DNA of 27,172 nucleotides from an uncultured Eubacteriales bacterium (GTDB lineage: Bacteria; Bacillota; Clostridia; Peptostreptococcales; Anaerovoracaceae): contig CAJLHL010000019.1 of NCBI GenBank assembly GCA_905206455.1, positions 1 to 27,172 on the forward strand, in the 5' to 3' direction. Shown piece by piece: positions 1 to 7,989 of this stretch. Numbering within the stretch: position 1 is the first letter of the stretch; each line of letters begins with the position of its first letter. Under the pieces are notes generated by a model. That model was not told the origin of the DNA and did not search any database. It was given only the letters and a program-made list of their open reading frames with translations. The translations under genes and the position numbers were made by a program.

Positions 1-52
1 GAATCTCTGTTGCATTCGAACTCTTCACAGTACGAAGTTCTTCTAATAGACG

Positions 53-2875
53 TTGCTTTACAGTTTTATGGGGATATCAAATCATTTCATTCTGGTTTGC
101 GCGCTGAGCTGCCTGTTGGTATTTTTGTTTTTCTGTGCTTTTCGGCGCAAGGGTATCCCGGCGGTGCTCTATTTGCTGGCGTCTTTTCTGATGTTTGCAA
201 ATGTGCTGTATCACGGATATTACAATTCCTATCTGACGGTGCGGATCATCAATTCCGCTAAGATGGTCGGAGATATTACCGCATCGATCAGCGAATTGAT
301 CAAGCCGCAGTATTTCGTGCTCTTTTTAGACAATATTGCGATTTTTGCCGTGCTGATTTTGTCGGCTCTGCGGAGGAGAAAGCAGCCGGAGAGTTCTTAT
401 TGCAGTCTCAAGGGAAGAAAATCTTACGATGTACCGAAGGCGATCAAAGTTTTTGCGTCGTCGTTTCTCGTTTTTTTTATGCTGTTCAATCCGGTGGGTT
501 CCAATCTCGTGGCATCTGTATCGGCGCAGGAACTGATGACGTATCATTTGAGGGACCTCACCGGGATTTCGGACAGCGGAAGTCAGGAGCCGTATTACAT
601 CGCTACGGGAACCTATGAGACGACGCTTCCGGGTGCGGACGGCAGTGAGACGGAGGAGAACGGTGAAACATTGCAGGAAAACTCTTCTGCACAAGGACGG
701 GAGAATCTCTTCGGCGCCGCGAAAGGCAGAAATCTCATCGTCATTCAGCTGGAGGCGTTTCAGAATTTTGCCATCAATCGGGAATATGAAGGTCAGGAAC
801 TGACGCCTTTTCTCAACAGTTTGGTCAACGAACAGGAATCGGTTTATTTTGACCACTACTATTATCAGGTAGGCAGCGGTAATACTTCCGACGCTGAGTT
901 TGCTACGAACAATTCGATCCTGGGTACGATGTCGAGTTATACGTATACTCTTTATCAGCAGAATTATTTCCGGGGGCTTCCGGTGCTCCTGAAAGAACAG
1001 GGGTATGAGACGGCGGCGATGCACGCTTACGAAAAGACATTCTGGAACAGAGAAAACATATATCCCTCCCTGGGATTCGACCATTTCTTCGACAGCGATT
1101 ATTATGAGGACGACGAGGATTATACGGGCTGGAGCGTGGTGGCTACCAATGACAAGAGTTTTTATCACCAGTCGATAGACGCGATGAAAACCATGAAAGA
1201 ACCGTTTTATTCCTTTATGATTACCCTGTCCGGTCATCATCCGTTTGAACAGAAGGAGGAAGACTGCAGACTGAAACTGAAGGATCCGGTGAAAGGAACG
1301 ATCGTAGGAGATTATCTGAATTCTATCCGTTATGCGGACGAAGCGTTAGAAGGTTTTTTTGATGAGCTGAAAGAAGAGGGGCTGTACGAGAATAGCATTA
1401 TCTGTATTTATGGCGATCACTACGGATTATCCTGTACGGATCCCGAGATAAAAAAAATAATGACAGATCTCATCGGGGAAGATTATAATTATAAATGGCA
1501 TTTCAATATTCCTCTCATCATCAATATACCGGGCAGCGGTGTCAGCGAGACTATCAGCACGGCGGGCGGCCAGCTGGACTTCCTGCCTACCGTCGCATAT
1601 CTTCTGGGAATGGAAACGCTGGACACGATTTATCTGGGACAGAATCTGATTACCGCTGATGAGGGCTTTGCGGCAATTCAGCAATTCTTGCCGAAGGGAT
1701 CTTTTATCGATGACGACGTTGTTTTCCGGGCTTCCGATGACGGTGTGTTTTCCAACGGTACCGCATGGGAAGCGGACAGCGGAGAGAAAGCGTCTATCGA
1801 GGGGCTGGAGGAAGAATCCGGAAGATCTTCTCAGTATGCTGATCTTTCAGAGTTTTATCTGAAATATGATGTTCTGGACAAAGTTTTAAATGAGAATATG
1901 TCCATCGATGAGATTTTGTCGGGGATGGATTCCAAAGGAAAACCGGCGCGGATCGCGATGCCGTTATCCTCTCTGAAGGCGGATTCCGACGGAATTTCCG
2001 CTTTGGACAGGCTCAGACAGAGCGTCCGGGAGGGATACTGCTATCTTCAGGTCAGTATGGCGGCGGATGAGGATTATGAAAAAATTATCCGTTCCCGTCT
2101 GAAGGACGAGAATGGCCAGCCTTACAGCGAATCTACGCTGCTGCGCGTCGGTGACGTCTGCCAGTTTCTCGCGGAGTATCCGGATGTGACGCTGATTCTC
2201 AAACCTGTGGCGGAAGCTGAGGAAGAAGCGGATACCGGCAAGAGCGGCCGGGCGGAGGAAGGTTCGCAGCAGTTATCTGACGGTGTGACGCGTCTGTGCG
2301 AAACCTTTGCGGACGTGTCGGAGAAAGCGGGAATCACCGGAGAGAGATATGTATGGCATACGTCGGATATGGAACACTACGCGGCGGCGGAACGCATCGG
2401 CTGTGAAAATATTCTCATCGAACCGGATATGAGCGCATATGAAATTCATAACTGGAATAACTTCTTTATGACCTACCATCCGTGGGCGATTTTTCTACCG
2501 GAAAAAGTTTCCGCTCTTTACAGGAACGACCTCTCCTCCTCTTCCAGTGAAATTTATCTGGTTCAGGACGGCGCCTACGATGATTCTCATCAGGAACGGA
2601 TGGAACTGATGGAGGCATACGGAGAGGTAACTTATGAGCTGGAGCCGGAAGGTCAGACGGAAAAAGAAATCATGAGGCTTCAGACAGTCAGAAACGGAGC
2701 GGAGGGAGAGAGTTCCAATCTTATCACCGAATCTCTCCGCTATATCAGCAACGGAAGGCATCCCGCGGCGGGAACAGCCGTGGTTTTTCTTCTCTCCGCA
2801 GTGATCGCGCTGGGTGTCTTTGCAGATCGTAAAATCAGAAGGAACAGGAACGCGCGAAAGATACAGGAAGAATAA
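53..2875 (+). CDS. LTA synthase family protein (sulfatase fold) with long C-terminal extension
   Basis: This is a membrane-anchored phosphoglycerol transferase-like enzyme, expected to polymerise or transfer glycerol phosphate outside the cell. Hydrophobic stretches near residues 10-28, 32-53, 86-104 and 125-145 are followed by the extracellular sulfatase-fold domain (about 225-575). Catalytic features of LtaS are visible: metal-binding E234 in LEAFQ, nucleophile T278 in GNTSDAEF, H395 in SGHHPF, and D455/H456 in YGDHYG. Residues about 640-880 form an extra domain that resembles a degenerate glycerophosphodiester phosphodiesterase barrel, and a last membrane helix lies at about 904-923 with a basic tail. 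LtaS proteins usually have five N-terminal helices; here the first is missing. Two stops (44-49) precede the TTG at 53, an ATG lies at 68, and neither start has a good ribosome binding site, so the 5' end is uncertain. The metallophosphoesterase gene starts 1 base after the stop. Confidence 0.85.
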   Translation: MLYSFMGISNHFILVCALSCLLVFLFFCAFRRKGIPAVLYLLASFLMFANVLYHGYYNSYLTVRIINSAKMVGDITASISELIKPQYFVLFLDNIAIFAVLILSALRRRKQPESSYCSLKGRKSYDVPKAIKVFASSFLVFFMLFNPVGSNLVASVSAQELMTYHLRDLTGISDSGSQEPYYIATGTYETTLPGADGSETEENGETLQENSSAQGRENLFGAAKGRNLIVIQLEAFQNFAINREYEGQELTPFLNSLVNEQESVYFDHYYYQVGSGNTSDAEFATNNSILGTMSSYTYTLYQQNYFRGLPVLLKEQGYETAAMHAYEKTFWNRENIYPSLGFDHFFDSDYYEDDEDYTGWSVVATNDKSFYHQSIDAMKTMKEPFYSFMITLSGHHPFEQKEEDCRLKLKDPVKGTIVGDYLNSIRYADEALEGFFDELKEEGLYENSIICIYGDHYGLSCTDPEIKKIMTDLIGEDYNYKWHFNIPLIINIPGSGVSETISTAGGQLDFLPTVAYLLGMETLDTIYLGQNLITADEGFAAIQQFLPKGSFIDDDVVFRASDDGVFSNGTAWEADSGEKASIEGLEEESGRSSQYADLSEFYLKYDVLDKVLNENMSIDEILSGMDSKGKPARIAMPLSSLKADSDGISALDRLRQSVREGYCYLQVSMAADEDYEKIIRSRLKDENGQPYSESTLLRVGDVCQFLAEYPDVTLILKPVAEAEEEADTGKSGRAEEGSQQLSDGVTRLCETFADVSEKAGITGERYVWHTSDMEHYAAAERIGCENILIEPDMSAYEIHNWNNFFMTYHPWAIFLPEKVSALYRNDLSSSSSEIYLVQDGAYDDSHQERMELMEAYGEVTYELEPEGQTEKEIMRLQTVRNGAEGESSNLITESLRYISNGRHPAAGTAVVFLLSAVIALGVFADRKIRRNRNARKIQEE

Positions 2876-2876
2876 A

Positions 2877-3635
2877 ATGAAAATATTTGCCATATCGGAT
2901 TTGCATCTCTCTTTCTCGTCAGACAAACCGATGGATGTCTTCGGACCGGAATGGGAGAAACACGATGAAAAAATCAGAGATAACTGGCTTCGGCTCGTCT
3001 CGCCGGAGGATGTGATCATCCTGCCGGGAGATCTTTCCTGGGGCCTGAAGCTGAAAGACGCTGAAGCAGATTTTCAGTGGGTGCATCGTCTTCCGGGCAG
3101 GAAGCTTCTCTTTAAGGGCAATCATGATCTGTGGTGGTCTACGCCGACGAAGCTCAATGCGCTTTACGAAGATATGATTTTTCTGCAGAATAATTATTAC
3201 GGTGCGGGAGACATCGCTGTCTGCGGGACGAGAGGCTGGAAGCTTCCTCAGACGTCTCAGAACTGGACGTCTCACGACGACAAAATCTATGCCAGAGAGC
3301 AGCTGCGGCTGCGCATGTCCTTGGAAGCGGCAAGGAAAGACGGCTATGAGCGGATCATCGTAGCGATGCATTATCCTCCCGCCGAAATGAAAAACAGCAG
3401 AAATGAGTTTACTGAGATCATCGGTGAATTCGAGCCGGAGCTGGTAATCTACGGACATCTGCACGGCAGCTATGCCCGTCAGTTTTCTTTTAACGGGCGT
3501 ATCGGAGCGACGGATTATCGCCTGGTGTCATGTGATTATCTGGGATTTGTTCCGATTCTCGCGGCGCAGACAAAAGAGAGCCGCGGAGGGATTCTTTGTC
3601 AGGAGGGGAAGACATGTTTGCGAAAAGACGAGTAA
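2877..3635 (+). CDS. Calcineurin-like metallophosphoesterase
   Basis: This predicted cytoplasmic dinuclear-metal phosphoesterase has 252 residues and no signal peptide. The five metal-binding blocks of the calcineurin fold are all present: D8 and H10 in SDLHL, D52 in GDLSWG, N82-H83-D84 in GNHDLWW, H in MHYPP, and the final YGHLHG. The substrate cannot be read from the sequence; this family is widespread in Clostridia and mostly uncharacterised. The start was chosen at the ATG directly after the LTA synthase stop because the protein then opens with the family-typical MKIFAISDLHL; an upstream in-frame start at 2814 would lie inside the previous gene. Its 3' end overlaps deoB by 22 bases, so the genes are probably translationally coupled. 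Confidence 0.9.
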   Translation: MKIFAISDLHLSFSSDKPMDVFGPEWEKHDEKIRDNWLRLVSPEDVIILPGDLSWGLKLKDAEADFQWVHRLPGRKLLFKGNHDLWWSTPTKLNALYEDMIFLQNNYYGAGDIAVCGTRGWKLPQTSQNWTSHDDKIYAREQLRLRMSLEAARKDGYERIIVAMHYPPAEMKNSRNEFTEIIGEFEPELVIYGHLHGSYARQFSFNGRIGATDYRLVSCDYLGFVPILAAQTKESRGGILCQEGKTCLRKDE

Positions 3636-4795
3636 TCCTCATTATCATGGACAGCGTGGGAGCGGGAGAACTGCCGGATGCCGGACGTTACGGCGATACA
3701 GGCTCTCACACGCTCAATCACATCTTTGAAAGATATCCGCAGATGAATCTGCCCAATCTTTCCTCGCTCGGTCTCGCATCGATTTCGGGCGTGAAGATCG
3801 CTCCCTTTCGCGGACGCGTCCAGGGAGCTTACGGAAAAATGGCGGAGCGTTCTGAGGGAAAAGATACCATTACCGGACACTGGGAAATTTGCGGGCTTAC
3901 GATGGATGAGCCTTTTCGCACTTTTACAGAGGAGGGGTTTCCAGAGGAGTTTATCGCGGCGTTTGAAGCGCGTATCGGCCGCAGTGTGATCGGCAATTAT
4001 TCCGCGTCGGGCACGGAGATAATTCGTGTTCTGGGAGAAGAACACAGGCGCACCGGCAGTCCTATCGTCTATACCTCTGCGGACAGCGTGTTTCAGGTGG
4101 CGGCCAACGTGGAAGTCATCCCCATGGAGACGCTTTACGAGTATTGTGAGGCGGCCAGAGAGCTGCTGGTGGGCCAGTGGCTGGTGGGCAGAGTGATCGC
4201 GCGTCCTTTTATCGAAAAAGACGGCAATTATGTGAGAATCAGCGGACGCCACGATTATACCTACGATCCCAAGAGTGAGACGATTCTGGACCGTATCAGC
4301 CAGGCGGGGCAGGAAGTCTGCGCGGTGGGCAAGATCACCGATATTTTCAGCGGAAACGGGATTACCTCCTCCGTATATACCAACGGCAATGACGACGGCG
4401 TCTACCGCACTGTCGAATATATGGAGTCCTGCCGGCAGGGACTGATTTTCACAAATCTCATCGATTTTGATTCCATGTACGGGCACCGGCGCGATCCGGA
4501 AGGCTACGGCAGGGCGCTGGAAGAATTCGACGCCATGCTTCCGGCAGTCATCCACCGGATGAAACCGGAGGATCTGCTCATCATCTGTGCGGACCATGGA
4601 AATGATCCGGTACACGCCGGCTGGAATCACACCCGGGAATACGTGCCTCTTCTGGTGTACGGGGAGATGGTGCGTGAAAATACAGATCTGGGCATTCTGC
4701 GTTCCTTCGCCGATGTAGGAGCGTCCATCTGTGAATATCTGGGCGTTCCGAAGATGAAAAACGGAACTTCCTTTCTCAGCAGAATACGGAAATGA
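3614..4795 (+). CDS. deoB: Phosphopentomutase
   Basis: DeoB interconverts ribose 1-phosphate and ribose 5-phosphate (and the deoxy forms), linking nucleoside salvage to the pentose phosphate pathway in the cytoplasm. The 393-residue length fits the family. The alkaline-phosphatase-superfamily metal and nucleophile blocks are visible: IIMDSVGAGELPDAG at the N-terminus, the phosphorylated-residue block SEGKDTITGHWE, DFDSMYGHRRDP, and ADHGNDP plus GWNHTREYVPLLVY near the C-terminus. The ATG at 3614 is preceded at the right distance by AGGAGGGG (3601-3608); the TTG at 3596 would place that site inside the gene, so it was rejected. It is the last gene of its unit and a terminator follows. The nucleoside phosphorylases often found beside deoB are absent here. 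Confidence 0.97.
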   Translation: MFAKRRVILIIMDSVGAGELPDAGRYGDTGSHTLNHIFERYPQMNLPNLSSLGLASISGVKIAPFRGRVQGAYGKMAERSEGKDTITGHWEICGLTMDEPFRTFTEEGFPEEFIAAFEARIGRSVIGNYSASGTEIIRVLGEEHRRTGSPIVYTSADSVFQVAANVEVIPMETLYEYCEAARELLVGQWLVGRVIARPFIEKDGNYVRISGRHDYTYDPKSETILDRISQAGQEVCAVGKITDIFSGNGITSSVYTNGNDDGVYRTVEYMESCRQGLIFTNLIDFDSMYGHRRDPEGYGRALEEFDAMLPAVIHRMKPEDLLIICADHGNDPVHAGWNHTREYVPLLVYGEMVRENTDLGILRSFADVGASICEYLGVPKMKNGTSFLSRIRK

Positions 4796-4804
4796 TATAG
4801 CAGC

Positions 4805-4837
4805 GGCGCCGCGAAAAAACTGCGGCGTTCTTTTTTG
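4805..4837 (+). terminator. Intrinsic terminator after deoB
   Basis: CGCCGC (4807-4812) pairs with GCGGCG (4822-4827) around an A-rich loop. It is followed by a T-rich run (4828-4836). Confidence 0.8.
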
Positions 4838-4905
4838 TCTCTCAGTCTGACAGACAATCGGCTGCGGTGTGGAATGCAGATAAATTGTATCGGACAAAAA
4901 CATTT

Positions 4906-4939
4906 TTTACTGGCAAAAATCGGCGAATTATGATATACT
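4906..4939 (+). promoter_or_regulatory. Predicted sigma-A promoter of the LuxR-type regulator gene
   Basis: TTTACT (4906-4911) and TATGAT (4929-4934) are spaced by 17 bases; an overlapping TATACT lies at 4934-4939. Transcription would start near 4941, giving a 5' leader of roughly 230 bases before the regulator gene. Confidence 0.55.
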
Positions 4940-4941
4940 CT

Positions 4942-4972
4942 GAATATACTTTCGGATATATAAGGTATATTC
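4942..4972 (+). promoter_or_regulatory. Inverted repeat at predicted transcription start (possible operator)
   Basis: GAATATAC (4942-4949) and GTATATTC (4965-4972) are perfect inverted repeats separated by 15 bases, immediately downstream of the -10 box. The position suits repression or autoregulation, and the TATAC half-sites resemble those in the gap downstream of the regulator gene. Confidence 0.4.
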
Positions 4973-5004
4973 GCAAGACGAAGAGAAATTTCAAATAGAA
5001 AGAA

Positions 5005-5097
5005 AACGTCAGACTGGCGGGAAAGCGGATGCGGCTGTTTTCCGGGCTCAGCTGACAGTTGAAATAACATCGGCGGCTGAATTTTATTTGGCCGCCG
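5005..5097 (+). other. Structured 5' leader: two predicted hairpins
   Basis: The first element (5005-5060) is a long imperfect stem: AAC/GTT, GTCAG (5008-5012)/CTGAC (5052-5056), CTG/CAG and GGAAA/TTTCC pair in register. The second is CGGCGGC (5071-5077) with GCCGCCG (5091-5097) around an AT-rich loop. Neither is followed by a T tract, so they do not look like simple terminators. No known riboswitch consensus was recognised. The rest of the 4838-5171 gap shows no gene. Confidence 0.45.
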
Positions 5098-5171
5098 AAT
5101 CATTGTCCTAAAGAGAATCGACGCCTCGAAGCAGGCGGTCTGTTCTGCAGTGGTACAGGAGAGATCGGACT

Positions 5172-7646
5172 ATGAGCAAAAAGGCAAAAATAAATGCGGA
5201 AAATATGTATCTTTCAGCGCGGCTGGAAGCGAAACTGGCGCAGGCGGAGACCTATCCGCTGACCGTCATCGAAGCGCCGATGGGTTACGGCAAGACGACC
5301 GGCATGCGTTTTTTTCTGAAAAAGAGGGAATTGCCTTATGTGTGGATTTCCGCTTCCGATTCCTCGCAGGATTATTTCTGGCAGCAGTTCTGCCGGGCTT
5401 TTTCTCAGATTGATTCGGATGTATCCTGTGAGCTGGATGCGATGGGATTTCCAGGAGATAAAGTTCTCATCAATATGGTGATTCAGCTGATCGGTACGGT
5501 GACGGTGCGTCAGCCGGTTTTGTTTATCATCGATGACTATCATCTCGTCGGTTCGGTGAAGATGAACCGTTTTTTTGAGTTCTTGGCGAGAGAAAACGCA
5601 TCCGGAATTCATTTTGTCCTGATGGGGAGAAACCGGTTTGAAAATTGCCGCGAGGAGCTGAAGCTGAAGGGTCTCCTGCTGACCCTTACCGACGCCGATT
5701 TCCGTTTAAACGATGAAGAGTGCGGGTGGTATTTTGAATCCTGCGGCATGCGAATTACCAGAGCGCAGGCTGCGGAAGTGTGCAGAAATACAGAGGGCTG
5801 GATCAGCGCATTATACCTTCTTCTGCTGGGATATGCGGAGTGCGGGGAATTGACGACGGCGGAAAATATAAACGGTTTATTCGAAAGTTCCCTGTATGAG
5901 AATTATTCTGATGATCAGAAGGACTTCCTGCTGCGCGTCAGTATCTTCCGCGAGTTTACAAAAGAGCAGGCCCGGTTTGTCCGAAGAAAGGCGGATCCTT
6001 CCCGGATTCTCGATGACATCGTAGCTTCCAACGGATTTATCCGCTTCGATCTGAAAGAGAAAGTATATCATATTCATAATATGTTCGCCGATTTTCTCCA
6101 GGAGAAACTGGAAGAGCAGCGGCGCGAATATATCGATGAGGTCTATCGCCACGGGGCTGACTGGTATTATCTCAACAGAGAATATTATCCGGCGACTCTT
6201 TACTATTACCGCAGTCACGATTACAATGAGATGCTGAAGGCTTTTGAGCGTGACAAAGCGAACGGTCTTTCCGCGCGGAGCCGAGAGACGATGATCGAAG
6301 CTTTCGATGAGTGTCCAAAAGCGATCCGTATGCGCCATCCGATGGCGAATCTTCTGTTTGCTAAGCAGCTTTCGATGATGAATGAGAAGGAACGGCTGCG
6401 TCAGACGATGAGGGAGCTGAAGGATTATTTCGAGACGGAATCTCTTTCGGAGAGCAGAAAAAAGGAATTGAGCGGAGAATATTTTATGCTTCTCAGTTTT
6501 CTGTCGTACAACGATCTGGAGCGGATGATTTACTGGCAGAAGAAGGCCTCGCAGCAGCTGTCGAGACCGTCTCTGCTGGAGGGAGCCGGCGGAAGTTTCA
6601 CTTACGGTTCTCCGTCGGTGCTCCATATGTTCTACCGGGAGCCGGGGACGGCTGACGAGCTGGTTCGCCGTATGCACGAGAGCAGAGATCTGTATCACAA
6701 GCTTACCGACAAGAACGGCTTTGGATCCGATTACATACTGGAAGCGGAACTGGAGTACAACCGCGGAAATTTTGACAGAGCGGAGATCCTGTCTTACAAA
6801 GCATTTCATCTGACTTCGGGTCAGAATCAGACGGGAATTCTCGTGTGTTCTCTTTTTCTGCAGTCGAGAATCTCTCTGCTTCGGGGGGATACGGAACGGG
6901 GATTGTCTCTGCTGAAAGAGCTGAGAGAAGCTGTCGTCGACAGCCGGCGTTATCTTTTCGTCCATACTGCGGATATGTGCAGGGCTTTCATTTTCGCTTC
7001 TTTCTGTCAGGTGTCCAGCGTGCCCGAGTGGATTGAAGAGGGGAAATTCGACAGTATCAGCATTTATCATCCCGCGCTGAGTTTTGTATCTATCGTCTAC
7101 GGCCGGGTTCTGCTGGAAAGCGGTCAGTATGCCAGATATCTCGGTGAGGCCGATCAGCTTCTGGCGGACGCCAGAGAATTTCCGAATCTGCTCACGGAAA
7201 TATATCTTCATATCTATTCGGCCGTCGGTTATAAAAAAATGGGAATGAACAGCGAGGCGGAGGACTCTCTGCAGCTGGCGCTGCATCTTGCATGCGAGGA
7301 CGGAATTTATATGCCGTTTGTCGAAAATGCCAAAGAGATTCTTCCCCTGCTGAAAGATATCTCGCAGGAAAAAGAAGAATATTTCGTTGGACGCATCAAG
7401 GAAATATATACCGAAAACAAGCGAAGTCTGTCGGCGGTCTTAGAGGATGCGAACCGCTCCTCTTTGAGCATTCTGACCAAAAGAGAACAGGAAATCGCAC
7501 TGCTGGTCTCTCACGGAAAGACAAATGTAGAGATCGCCAGAGAACTCAACATTGCGGAAATTACCGTCAAAAAAAGCCTTTCTAACATATATTCGAGGCT
7601 GGGAATCACCAACCGGGCGGCTCTTGCCAGACATATAAGCTCATAG
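5172..7646 (+). CDS. LuxR-family ATP-binding regulator (LAL/MalT-like)
   Basis: This is a large one-component transcription factor of 824 residues. The N-terminal STAND-type NTPase carries a Walker A motif around residues 35-43 (APMGYGKTT; K41, T42) and a Walker B motif with D121-D122 in LFIIDDYH. A helical, TPR-like middle (about 330-740) is the usual inducer-sensing part of MalT-type proteins. A LuxR-type helix-turn-helix occupies about 768-822 (LTKREQEIALL, then VEIARELNIAEITVKKSLSNIYSRLGI). Such proteins are normally activators that oligomerise with ATP and an inducer. ATG 5172 is preceded by a GGAGA-containing site. Its predicted promoter and leader lie upstream, and an OFA transporter gene follows after 343 bp; I infer that this transporter is its target. 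The ligand cannot be deduced. Confidence 0.93.
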   Translation: MSKKAKINAENMYLSARLEAKLAQAETYPLTVIEAPMGYGKTTGMRFFLKKRELPYVWISASDSSQDYFWQQFCRAFSQIDSDVSCELDAMGFPGDKVLINMVIQLIGTVTVRQPVLFIIDDYHLVGSVKMNRFFEFLARENASGIHFVLMGRNRFENCREELKLKGLLLTLTDADFRLNDEECGWYFESCGMRITRAQAAEVCRNTEGWISALYLLLLGYAECGELTTAENINGLFESSLYENYSDDQKDFLLRVSIFREFTKEQARFVRRKADPSRILDDIVASNGFIRFDLKEKVYHIHNMFADFLQEKLEEQRREYIDEVYRHGADWYYLNREYYPATLYYYRSHDYNEMLKAFERDKANGLSARSRETMIEAFDECPKAIRMRHPMANLLFAKQLSMMNEKERLRQTMRELKDYFETESLSESRKKELSGEYFMLLSFLSYNDLERMIYWQKKASQQLSRPSLLEGAGGSFTYGSPSVLHMFYREPGTADELVRRMHESRDLYHKLTDKNGFGSDYILEAELEYNRGNFDRAEILSYKAFHLTSGQNQTGILVCSLFLQSRISLLRGDTERGLSLLKELREAVVDSRRYLFVHTADMCRAFIFASFCQVSSVPEWIEEGKFDSISIYHPALSFVSIVYGRVLLESGQYARYLGEADQLLADAREFPNLLTEIYLHIYSAVGYKKMGMNSEAEDSLQLALHLACEDGIYMPFVENAKEILPLLKDISQEKEEYFVGRIKEIYTENKRSLSAVLEDANRSSLSILTKREQEIALLVSHGKTNVEIARELNIAEITVKKSLSNIYSRLGITNRAALARHISS

Positions 7647-7654
7647 ATCGAAAT

Positions 7655-7676
7655 ATTTGTATACAAATGTTTGTAT
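7655..7676. promoter_or_regulatory. Overlapping palindromes after the regulator gene (possible operator)
   Basis: ATTTGTATACAAAT (7655-7668) is a perfect 14-bp palindrome starting 9 bases after the regulator stop. It overlaps a second inverted repeat, ATACAAA (7661-7667) with TTTGTAT (7670-7676). TTTGTAT also occurs as a direct repeat 14 bases apart. There is no T tract, so a protein-binding site is likelier than a terminator. Confidence 0.4.
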
Positions 7677-7761
7677 GTCATTTTGACCAAAGACAGATAA
7701 CCCTTGCAACTACAGGGCCGGAAGCGAATCGTGCCGACGGCTCTCGTTTTTTGCCGAAAAA

Positions 7762-7807
7762 AGTATACTTTGGTATACTATACAGTTGTCAGACGAAGCA
7801 TTATAAT
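7762..7807 (+). promoter_or_regulatory. 18-bp palindrome and -10 box upstream of the OFA transporter
   Basis: AGTATAC (7762-7768) and GTATACT (7773-7779) form a perfect inverted repeat around TTTG, centred at 7770.5. A perfect TATAAT lies at 7802-7807 with no recognisable -35 box. If transcription starts near 7814, the palindrome is centred near -43, the standard place for a LuxR-type activator. A second TATAAT at 7874-7879, also without a good -35 box, is an alternative. Confidence 0.45.
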
Positions 7808-7913
7808 GTACTCAAGAATTGTGTGGTAAAGGTTATGGTTTGTGACCTATGACCAGTTACAATTTTGTACCTTTATAATTTAATATATGATTCTTTTGTT
7901 AGGTACGATTTAT

Positions 7914-7934
7914 CGTTTTGATAATTTCAAAACG
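7914..7934 (+). other. Small inverted repeat in the transporter 5' leader
   Basis: CGTTTTGA (7914-7921) and TCAAAACG (7927-7934) are perfect inverted repeats around a 5-base loop, about 55 bases before the transporter start. It could be an mRNA-stabilising hairpin or an operator. No T tract follows directly. Confidence 0.35.
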
Positions 7935-7989
7935 CACTTTTAATGCATCGTTATTGATGTACATTCTTATTGAAAAGGAGAGTTTTCAA

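Noticed and set aside
3599..4903. Long open frame on the - strand (434 codons) opposite deoB
   Set aside because: It lies exactly opposite a clear deoB gene, has no recognisable domain, and is rich in His, Arg and Ile as expected for a shadow frame. The same holds for the long - strand frames at 5877-7286, 9526-10626, 20229-21515 and 326-1240.
7667..7852. Short + strand frame of 61 codons between regulator and transporter
   Set aside because: It overlaps the palindromes and putative promoter, lacks a ribosome site, and its composition looks non-coding.
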